Source: Rhizophagus clarus (taxonomy: Eukaryota > Glomeromycota > Glomeromycetes > Glomerales > Glomeraceae). Taken from it: 64,000 nt of DNA. Shown here in pieces: positions 55,634-64,000 of the stretch (positions are counted from its first letter, which is position 1; the number at the start of each line of letters is the position of its first letter). The stretch spans positions 124,001 to 188,000 of the forward strand of contig BLAL01000298.1 of NCBI GenBank assembly GCA_015698045.1, given 5' to 3'. The notes beneath the pieces are model-generated. The model had not been told where the DNA came from, did no database searches, and worked only from the letters and a program-made list of their open reading frames with translations. Both the position numbers and the translations under genes were made by a program.

Positions 55634-56677
55634 ATGTTTTATTTTATTTTATTTTTTATTTTTATTTTCGCTTATTACATTTTATTCTTTACTAATTTAC
55701 TCCTTTCCTTTCTTTTTTTCTTTTTTTTGCCTCTTCTTCGTTTTTTCATTTTCTTTTCGCCCTTATTCATTTCTTTCATTTTCTTTTCATTTTCCATTCA
55801 TTTCTTCCATTTTCTTTTCATCTTTCCTTTGTTTCTTTTACTTTCTTTTTGTCCTCTATCGTTTCTTCCTTTCTTTTCTGTTCCCTTTTTATTTTTCTCT
55901 TTCATTTTGTTTTCCATCATTTTATTTTCTTTTTCATTTCTCCATTCTTTTTCCCTTTCTTTTTTTTCATTATCCCATTCTTCTCTCCTTACTTTTTTTT
56001 CATTTCCTCATCATTTTTTCCTTCCTTTTCCTCTTCTTTTTCGTCACTTTTTTGATTTTTTATCCTCATTTCTTCTTCATCTTTTCCTTTCTTTTGTCTT
56101 CTCATTGGTTTCACTTTTTTTTCATTTTCCTATTATTTTTCCTATTTCTTTTTGTTACATTTTTAATTTTTTTATTTTTTGTTCTTCTTTTATTTTTCTT
56201 CCTTTTTTATTTTTGTTTCTTATATACAACTTGTTCTTTGCTAACTTTATTTCATTCTTTTTAGCTTTTTCAGTTCTTTGGCTCTTCTGGTTTTGAAATT
56301 AAGGTATGTTTTATTTTATTTTTTTTTATTTTTATTTTTGCTTATTACATTTCATTCTTTACTAATTTCCTTCCTTTTTTTTTTTCTTTTTTTGTCCCTT
56401 CTTCATTTTTTCATTTTTTTTTCACTCTTTTTCATTTCTTCCATTTTCTTTTTATTTCCCATTCGTTTCTTCTATTTTCTTTTAATTCCTTATTCATTTT
56501 TTCTACTTTCTTTTTGTCCTCTCTTCATTTTTTCATTTTTTTTGTCTTCTCTTCATTTCTTCTTTCTTTTTGTTTCCTTCTTATTTTTTCCTTTTATTTT
56601 GTTTTCATCGTTTTCTTTTTTTTTTTATATCTCCATTCTTTCCCCTTCCTTTTTTTTCATTTTCCCATCATTTTTTT
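55634..56677 (+). repeat. Pyrimidine-rich tandem units, copy 3 remainder, block 4 and start of unit 4
   Basis: Sequence resumes after the CACTA-type element with the unit start TTTTATTTTATTTT and runs to the fourth exon-like block near 56264-56311 (GCTCTTCTGGTTTTGAAATT, then AAGGTATG). The next unit starts directly afterwards and is cut at 56678 by the nested TIR element. No protein-coding gene is called. Confidence 0.72.
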
Positions 56678-59148
56678 TAGTGTTCTGAACAGGTTGGGTC
56701 AATTTAGGTGACCTGTCAGGTTGACCCAAAATATTCAGATTGGATCATCAAAATTGTAACCTGTTCTCAGGTCAGGTCATAGTTTGACTGACCTGATTGA
56801 TCCGTTTAACCTGAAGTTAAAAAAACATTTTTTTAACATTTTTTTTAATTTAAATGCTTAAAGCTTAAAAGAAAGCATTTTTTCTAATATAAATGCTTAA
56901 CGTTTAAAAGAAAGCATTTTTTTAAATTTAAACACTTAACGCTTAAAAAAATGCTTAAATAAACACATTTTAACATTTTTTTTAAATTAAACTGCGTTTT
57001 TTTTAAAAAAATTTTACCTGTTTAAAAAAACCATTTAGCATTTTTTTTAAAATTAATGCCTAAAAAAGTACATTTTGGCATTTTTTTAAAAAAAAATTAA
57101 ACGCTTAATTAAATGCTTAAAAAAAAGCATTTTTTTTTAAATTTATCAATTGCATTGAGAAAAGAGCTTTTTTTTTAATTTAAATGCTTGAAAAAAGAGC
57201 GTATTTTTTTAATTATAAATACTTAAAAAAAGCGTATTTTTTTAATAAAGCGATTGGAAAAAGCATTATTTCCATTTCTTTAATTAAACACCTAAAACAA
57301 GGCAATTTTTTTTAATTAAATGCCTAATTAAAGGCGATTTTTTAATTAAATGCCTAATTAAAGGCAATTTTTTTTAATTAAACACCTAATTAAAAGCAAT
57401 TTTTTTAATTAAACGCCTAATTAAATGCAATTTTTTTAATTAAACGCCTAATTAAATGCAATTTTTTTTAATTAAATGCCTAATTAATAGCGTTTTTTTA
57501 ATTAAATACCTAATTGAAGGGTTTTTTTAATTAAACGCCTAATTGAAGGCATTTTTTTAATTAAATGCCTAATTAAAGGTGTTTTTTTAATTAAACGCCT
57601 AATTAAAGGCATTTTTTTAATTAAATGCCTAATTAAAAGTATTTTTTAATTAAACGCCTAATTAAAGGTGTTTTTTAATTAAACGCCTAAAAAAAAGGTA
57701 TTTTTTTAATTAAACGCTTAAATATAGGTATTTTTTAATTAAACGCCTAAAAAAAGGCAATTTTTTTTAATTAAATATTTAAATAAAAGCGTTTTTTTAA
57801 TTAAACGCCTAAAAAAGGTAATTTTTTTAATTAAACGCTTAAATAAAAGCGTTTTTTAATTAAACGCTTAAATAAAAGCGTTTTTTAATTAAACGCTTAA
57901 ATAAAAGCGTTTTTTAATTAAACGCTTAAATAAAAGCGTTTTTTAATTAAACGCTTAAATAAAAGCGTTTTTTAATTAAACGCTTAAATAAAAGCGTTTT
58001 TTAATTAAACGCTTAAATAAAAGCGTTTTTTAATTAAACGCTTAAATAAAAGCGTTTTTTAATTAAACGCTTAAATAAAAGCGTTTTTTAATTAAACGCT
58101 TAAATAAAAGCGTTTTTTAATTAAACGCTTAAATAAAAGCGTTTTTTAATTAAACGCTTAAATAAAAGCGTTTTTTAATTAAACGCTTAAATAAAAGTGT
58201 TTTTTAATTAAACGCTTAAATAAAAGCGTTTTTTAATTAAACGCTTAAATAAAAGCGTTTTTTAATTAAACGCTTAAATAAAAGCGTTTTTTAATTAAAC
58301 GCTTAAATAAAAGCGTTTTTTAATTAAACGTTTAAATAAAAGCGTTTTCTTAATTATTAATTAAACGCTTAAATAAAAGCGTTTTTTAATTAAATGCTTA
58401 AATAAAAGCATTTTCTTAATTAAACGCTTAAATAAAAGCGTTTTCTTAATTATTAATTAAACGCTTAAATAAAAGCGTTTTCTTAATTATTAATTAAACG
58501 CTTAAATAAAAGTGTTTTCTTAATTATTAATTAAACGCTTAAATAAAAGCGTTTTCTTAATTAAACGCTTAAATAAAAGCATTTTTTAATTAAATGCCTA
58601 AAAAAAGGCGATTTTTTTTAAAATAAAAGCATTTTTTTAAAAATAAAGGCATTTTTTTAAAAGTAAACGCCTAAAAAAAGGCAATTTTTTTTAATTAAAC
58701 GCCTAAAAAGGCATTTTTTCAATTATAAATGCCTAAAAAGCATTTTTTTAATTATAAATGTCTAAAAAAGGTATTTTTTTAATTATAAATGTCTAAAAAA
58801 GGTATTTTTTTAATTATAAATGTCTAAAAAAGGTATTTTTTTAATTATAAATGTCTAAAAAAGGCATTTTTTTAATTATAAATGTCTAAAAAAGGCATTT
58901 TTTTCTTAAATAAATGCATTTTTTTAAAATTAAACGCCTAAAAAAGATGCTTTTTTTAATATTTTTATAGGCAATTTGACAAAAAAACATTTTTTTTGTC
59001 ACTTTGTCCCACTTGACCTGTCTGACCTGACCTAATCTGTTTAATCTGATCTGACCTGTCTAACCCAAAGTATTATACAGGTCAAACATGTTGGGTCAGG
59101 TCAGGTCAAGTGGATTACTCAACCTGATCTAACCTGTTCAGAACACTA
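56678..59148. mobile_element. Smaller TIR element, 2.5 kb, related to the giant element
   Basis: The ends are perfect inverted repeats, TAGTGTTCTGAACAGGTT at the left and its complement at the right. Each is followed inward by about 130 bp dense in GGTCAGGTCA/GACCTG words. Flanking pyrimidine DNA continues the unit seen in copies 1 and 2 (CCATCATTTTT then TTCCC...), so the insertion point is clear, but the T-run hides the duplication length. TCTGAACAGGT is shared with the ends of the giant element. The whole interior (56810-58990) is minisatellite, with no coding capacity. Confidence 0.82.
57290..58900. repeat. Dyad-symmetric minisatellite with a homogenised 29-bp core
   Basis: Four zones follow one another. 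About 17 diverged units of about 31 bp (AAACGCCTAATTAAAGGCAT type) occupy 57290-57820. About 17 almost identical 29-bp units (AAACGCTTAAATAAAAGCG plus a T-run and AATT) occupy 57832-58338. Units of about 37 bp with an extra TTAATTATTAATT occupy about 58340-58560. Units of about 30 bp (AATGTCTAAAAAAGGTATT) occupy 58740-58900. Within units the arms are complementary, for example GGCATTT with AAATGCC and AGCGTTT with AAACGCT. Confidence 0.88.
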
Positions 59149-59510
59149 GTTTTCCCCTCCTTTTCGTGTCTCTTTTAATTTTTTTTTCTCGTTCTTTTTT
59201 TATTTTTCCCTTTCTTTTCATGTTTTTCCATTCTTTTGTCTTCTCATTGGTTTCACTTCTTTTTCATCTTCCTATCATTTTTCTTATTTCTTTTTATCAC
59301 TCTTTTAATTTTTTCATTTTTTGTTCTCCTTTCATTTTTTCTTTCTTTTTAATCCAACTTCATTCTTTTCGTTCCTTTTTATTTCATCTTCATTCTTTAT
59401 CTTCCTTTTCGTTTCTACTTCACCTTTTTCATTTTTCTTTGCTTCTCCCTCACTCTTTTGTTCCTTGCTCTTCTTTTTATTATAACTCTCTTTTTTTTAA
59501 TATTATTAGG
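59149..59510 (+). repeat. End of the pyrimidine-rich tandem array
   Basis: This is the remainder of unit 4 after the nested element, matching the TTTCGTGTCTCTTTTAATTT and CTCATTGGTTTCACTTCTTT parts of earlier units. It then decays into shorter CT-rich words. No gene was seen. Confidence 0.65.
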
Positions 59511-60268
59511 TTACTTTTTTTTATATTATCCTATTAAAAAATAAAATATTTGACAATATTTTAAATACGTAAAACTTTAAATTAATAAATTGGTTTTTAC
59601 TTATAACTTTTAACTCAATAAAATTTATTATATAAAAATTACTGGTTTATTTATGAAAAAATTGAAAGTTAAAAAATAATATATAGATCAAATTCTGCAT
59701 AAAAAAATTTTATTGAATCACATGATTGGAATTGCTAAACTAACGCCCAAAAGTCATAGCTAACCTTTTTTTTATTGAAACAAATTAAAAAAAAAGTATT
59801 TATATTTCATTATCAAAATAATAAAAAAGTTTCATAACGTTTCTTTTATTAAAATGTATTAAAAAAAACGCTCCTTAACGTTTTTTTATTAAAAAGAATT
59901 AAAAAATAAGTTTTTTAAGTTTATTACTATTTTTTTACTAAAAAAACATTTTTTAAATATTTTATTTTCATTAAAACAATTTAAAAGAAAAAAAGCTTAT
60001 TAAATGTAATTGTGTTATTCATTTTTTTATTGAAAAAAATTAAAAAGAAATTTAAGAATATTTTTATTAAAACAAACTAAAAAAATTCTGTTTTTTTTCA
60101 TCAGTTCCACCAGATTCCAATTCAGATCCTGGTTCAGATTATTAAAAAAACTGAACTGAACCAAAACTGAACTAAAAATTTCAGATTAAAATTATTTTGA
60201 ACTGAACTGAATTTTTGATCTGAATCCAGTTTGGTCTTTGGTTCAAACTGGAACTGTTCGGAGCTTTA

Positions 60269-60836
60269 GATATATGGCCAAAAATTAGGGAAAAAATACA
60301 AGATGATCTTATCTATACCATTTTAAAATTAAACAATCAATAAAAAAATATAGATATAGATATATATAAAAAATTAAACAAGATACTAGACATACACCAT
60401 AATAGTAGAGAGTTTACTGATTTTTGTATATTAGCTTTAAAAGCCAAAATTAATAATAATATTTTTAATTTAGCAAAACAGCTATTTGAATTTACAAAAG
60501 CAAAAAAATACAATATTTATGGTTATACTATTGGATTCCTTTATCATTTACTTTAAAGAGCTTATCTGGCTTCCAAGATATACAGTAACAATAGCATGAG
60601 AAAAAGCCAATAACATTAAAAGAAAAGACAAATTGAGTAAATCTAAAAATATAGAACATTACTTTAAATTTCCTTATCAGCAAACAAAATGCTCAAAGCA
60701 AGAAAAACAACAATTGGAAAGTGAAAAGTTATCAGAAAAACAGGAAATTTTAACTACAACACTTAATAATTCTTCATACAAAATGACAACAGATAAAAAT
60801 TGCATAACATTAAAAAATGATATAATAATCAAATAG
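60269..60836 (+). pseudogene. LINE ORF2 C-terminal fragment, right part
   Basis: The frame resumes from 47583 as IWPKIREKIQDDL. A later part reads FKELIWLPRYTVTIA, then EKANNIKRKDK, then MSKSKNIEHYFKFPYQQ to a TAG near 60836. It resembles the Lys-rich C-terminal end of LINE proteins. Several stops are present, so it is a pseudogene. Confidence 0.55.
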
Positions 60837-61803
60837 GTTTATAATCAGATGTGCTTCAGTTATTAATTAATAATAATAGGTGGTTTAGTTGGACTTATAA
60901 AAAAACTAGCAATATTATTAATAATGTAATACTGAATCTGAAATCAATATAATGCTTTAAAAAAAAAAAGTTATTACTAGAATATATTTAATAGATATAG
61001 TAATAGTTAATTTTATAATATTTCATATTTATATTTATTATCTTAAATTATAATTTGATGATCACATTTAGTAGGTCAAAATGGATATAGCTTCTGATAA
61101 ATTGCTTATATGATATATGAACTAAATATCAATAAAAGCATATATAGATCATTAAAAAAAAAAAAAATAAAAAAAAATAAATTTATTAAAAAATATTAAT
61201 ACTTATAAAGATATTAAAAATATTAAAATTTAAACATTACTAGTAAAAATTTTAACTAAAAATATTATATTTTTATAAACTGAAAAAATAGAAAAATAGT
61301 ATCTAAAATTCATAAAAAAATTATAGGTTTTTAAAAAATTATAAATAATATAAATAATATTATTATATATAATTTATAGATAAATTAAAACTTTTTAAAA
61401 AAAAAATAAAAATAATATTAAAAATAATTCTTAATTTAAATATTTTTATGAAACTATTACATCAAAAATAATTGATAAAATTAAAAAACTTATTAGTAAA
61501 TATTTATATATACCTATTAAAAATATAGAAAAAGAAATAAAAATTTCAAAAAAAAAAATAAAAATATTTAAAAATTTTAAAAAAATTACCAAAAAATATT
61601 ATTTAAAACTTTAATTATATTATATAAAGTTAATATTATAATAAATATTCAAATAAAATAAAGTTCAAATATTATTTTATTTTCTTATAATTTAAATTTA
61701 ATTTACTGAGATTTTTTTTTTATTTTTTAAATCAAAAAATAAATTAAATGAAAAGGTTTCAATAATATAAAAAATATATCATATATAAATTAATTAATTA
61801 TTT
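60837..61803. other. Extremely AT-rich DNA
   Basis: This stretch is close to pure A/T with long A-runs. No gene, inverted repeat or tandem structure could be supported. Confidence 0.5.
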
Positions 61804-61820
61804 ATAAATTATAATAATAT

Positions 61821-61952
61821 TTGGTGGATGATTAGACCGGTTTTAAAACTGGGAGTACCCATAGCTAGTCAGAAGTGATTATAGTTGTAATCCTATCTTG
61901 CTTAATAAATGATGGTACGGCTTCAACACCAAAAAAAAAAAAAAAAATAAAA
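61821..61952 (+). mobile_element. SINE, copy 2 (110-bp body plus A-rich tail)
   Basis: The body 61821-61930 matches the copy at 14308-14417 at 109 of 110 positions. It ends in an A-rich tail (A17 then TAAAA). An exact 17-bp duplication, ATAAATTATAATAATAT, flanks it at 61804-61820 and 61953-61969. Near-identity with unrelated flanks and different duplications shows recent, independent retroposition of the two copies. Confidence 0.87.
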
Positions 61953-61975
61953 ATAAATTATAATAATATACTGTA

Positions 61976-62560
61976 TATTACAGGCCACAGTATCCCCCCC
62001 ATGCATAGTACCCCCCTTAAAAAAATTGCTAAAATTTTAAAGTACTTGAGTACTTTACATAAAAAATTCCAATTTAAAGCTTAAAATTTTGTAAAATACC
62101 CAAGGTATAATACTAGGTTTATATATAATGTATATTTCAGATATATAAAAATGCCAGAACAGTTAGTTTCGGCATTTTTTTTGCATCTTTATATATATAA
62201 AAATGCCAGAATAATAGTTTTGGCATTTTTTTTACTTTACATATAAAAAACACCAGAACAATTTTGGCATTTTTTTGCATTTTTATATATATAAAAATGC
62301 TAAAACAATCAATTTCAGCATTTTTTTTTACTTTACATATAAAAAATACCAGAATAGTCAGTTTTGGTATTTTTTTTGCATTTTTATATATATAAAAATG
62401 CCAGAACAATCAGTTTCAGCATTTTTTTTACTTTACATATAAAAACGCCAGAATAGTCAGTTTTGGTATTTTACCAATCTAATTAAACCTAGGTATTATA
62501 TATAGCATGTATCCCAGGTATTTTAAAAATCCTGTAACCCTCCCTATGTATATAAATAAG
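61976..62560. repeat. Hairpin tandem array, possibly inside a small TIR element
   Basis: From 62140 to 62465 about six units of about 55-62 bp each form a hairpin (AAAATGCCAGAA facing TTTTGGCATTTT). They are joined alternately by TTGCATTTTTATATATAT and TTTACTTTACATAT linkers. Outside them, ACCCAAGGTATAATACTAGG (62098 on) faces CCTAGGTATTATATATAG (62487 on). Further out, TTACAGG (near 61979) faces CCTGTAA (near 62531), with C-rich tracts. A minus-strand open frame with repeated MPKL and FYIYK words is a by-product of the repeat. Confidence 0.7.
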
Positions 62561-62605
62561 TATCAAAATACTTTTAAAAAATGCAATAAAATTTAAAAAA
62601 GTTTT

Positions 62606-62660
62606 CTAGATGCTATCTGGGATGGTATTAGAGCTTTTACTACCTCTAGTCATATGATTT
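62606..62660. repeat. Decayed relative of the 44718 element's left end
   Basis: CTAGATGCTATCTGGGATGG followed by TATTAGAGCTTTTACTACCT parallels the left terminal 50 bp at 44718 (CTAGGTGCCACCCCAGGTGG, and so on). Most differences are C to T or G to A. No reliable right end was found; a GGTAGGGGGTGAGATGGTA-like sequence on the minus strand near 62850 is a weak candidate. Confidence 0.5.
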
Positions 62661-63112
62661 ATAAAAAATAAATTTAATTAGATAAAAATTATTCAAATTA
62701 AAAAATGCGTAAAATTAAAAAAAAAATTTTATTTATTTATTTTTTTTTTAAAGAACATTTATTTTATTAATACCTTTAGACTTTAGTAAGAAACATACCA
62801 GAAATCAGCTGATTTCCTTTAATTAGTAGCTCTTACCATCTCACCCCCTACCTGATCACATTTTGATTAGATAAAAAAATATATAATAATATATATAATC
62901 ATATTTATATAATTAACTTGGGATCTAGTAATCCAATTTTTATGAATATTTTTTATTTTATAGCTTAATTTATTAAGCCCTACAAAACAAAAAAAAATTT
63001 AGTTAAATTGAGTCATTAGATGGTTAAATAATTGCAAAATACTATTTTAATATATACAGTGTATAATGAAAAAAACTGGAAAAAAATTGATTTAATAAAA
63101 ACATGTGTTATA

Positions 63113-64000
63113 CACTCAAAATAAGTCTGATTTACATCATGTAAATTGTACTAAAATAAACCTACAAACTGAGGCTACATTTTGACATCTTTTATTGTCA
63201 TAAATACTTCATTACTTTTTAAGAAAATTAGCTATAAATATTATTTTTAAGCAAAAAAATATAATGCAAAATCTGATTACATTTGTAAAATATTGGAGGA
63301 TTCAATCTAATTAAAAACACTCAAATATTGTTAAGAATAATGTAAAAAAGTCAATATTAAAAAATCAACAATCTGAAAAAATTTGTAATAAAATGATAGG
63401 AATTTTATTTCAATTTTCAGCATATAGTAAAATAATTCAAATTACAAAAATACACATAACTCACTTAAAATAAATCCAATTTCTATTATTAAAATGCAAA
63501 ATAGACTTAAACTCTGGATTTTTATTATAATATGATTCAGGATTATGAATGTTTTTTACTTTTTGAGAAAATTGACTGATAATATTTGAAAAAATTATAA
63601 CATTGTTCAAATTACAAATATGTGATGCAGATCACTCAAAATATATCAATTTTTATTATATAAATTGTATAAAATATACTTGAATTTGAAGGCTTCATTT
63701 TGATATATTATAAGATAATAAATACTTCTTTACTTCTTAAAAAAATTAACTACAAAAATTAATTAAGAATTGTAAAAACTAAATAAATTATTTGAATTAC
63801 AAAAATGCGTTTAGTTTATCCAAAATAAATCCAATTTTTATGATTTAGAGCGCAAAATAAACCTGAATATTAAGGCTATATTTTGATATCACTTAGGATT
63901 TTGAATGCTTATTATTTTTTGAAAAAAATGACTACAAATGTTTAATTTTTAATTAAAAAATGCAATGTAAAATTTACAAATGAATACAAACATAAATCCA
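63113..64000. repeat. Degenerate satellite of about 175-180 bp, continuing past the window
   Basis: A phrase like CACTCAAAATAAATCCAATT followed by TTTATTAT, and a later TTTTGATATCA..AGGATT..GAATACTT, recurs near 63113, 63463, 63635 and 63817, with a poorer copy near 63290. The next copy begins at the window end. Copies are strongly diverged. Confidence 0.65.

Larger units (their letters stand above)
47584..60268. mobile_element. Giant 12.7 kb TIR element with 8-bp duplication, host to further insertions
   Basis: The left end TAAAGCTCTGAACAG and the complement of the right end, TAAAGCTCCGAACAG, match. The flanks GAAATATG (47576-47583) and GATATATG (60269-60276) agree at 7 of 8 positions. Removing the element and one duplication rejoins an open LINE frame (NKEI to WPKIREK), which independently confirms the edges. 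The first 170 bp and last 165 bp are packed with TTCAGTT/AACTGAA words. Inside lie T/A hairpin-like repeats (47780-48370, 59760-60080) and pyrimidine-rich tandem units with two nested elements. No native transposase was recognised. An 8-bp duplication and dense subterminal motifs suggest a hAT-like, non-autonomous element. Confidence 0.82.

Noticed and set aside
57290-58900. CRISPR-like array
   Set aside because: Units are directly adjacent with no unique spacers, and the organism is a eukaryote; it is a minisatellite.
62137-62409. Minus-strand 90-codon frame with repeated motifs
   Set aside because: The residues follow the hairpin repeat unit, and there is no start context or homology.

Overview
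The window is nuclear DNA of an early-diverging, very AT-rich fungus. An arbuscular mycorrhizal fungus (Glomeromycotina, Rhizophagus-like) is the best fit. That is inferred from short GT-AG introns, fungal orthologues such as Dnm1, Fip1, Lrg1 and Cdt2, and transposon families I recall as abundant in that lineage. It cannot be proven here.

Layout. Positions 1-14460 are a transposon graveyard: a decayed LINE ORF2, a separate ORF1-only retroposon with its own target-site duplication, a Tnp2-type transposase relic whose core is broken only by TGA codons and which carries a hAT-like MITE, a broken lineage-specific gene ending in a homeodomain-like module, and a young SINE. Positions 16052-43008 are a gene-dense island of ten housekeeping genes: dynamin DNM1, an SDS3-type Sin3/HDAC subunit, a Nop12/RBM34 RNA-binding protein, polyadenylation factor FIP1, a Sel1-repeat protein, a Mak32-like PfkB protein, CRL4 adaptor CDT2, LIM-RhoGAP LRG1, an FBXO9/Hrt3-type F-box protein and a GatB/YqeY (Aim41) protein. 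Several are divergent pairs with short shared upstream regions. CDT2 has no introns and has two MCB boxes (ACGCGT) upstream.

Positions 44184-64000 are accessory DNA dominated by nested terminal-inverted-repeat (TIR) elements. A 2.7 kb pogo-like element (44186-46900) encloses a second TIR element filled with a purine minisatellite. A 12.7 kb element (47584-60268, 8-bp duplication) sits inside a LINE reading frame and carries about four tandem pyrimidine-rich units. A CACTA-type element (49898-55633, ATG duplication) is inserted in one unit. The CACTA element holds a 2.5 kb DDE transposon with one stop codon (50256-52775) and an array of splice-site-like repeats. Another unit is interrupted by a smaller TIR element (56678-59148) whose ends resemble those of the host element and whose interior is a dyad-symmetric minisatellite. 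The window ends with a second SINE copy, a hairpin array and a satellite of about 175 bp.

The strongest candidate for something undescribed is the family of large elements that combine TIRs, dense subterminal 5-8 bp motifs and an interior made only of tandem repeats. Next come the SINE pair and the ORF1-only retroposon. No tRNA, rRNA gene or CRISPR array was seen.
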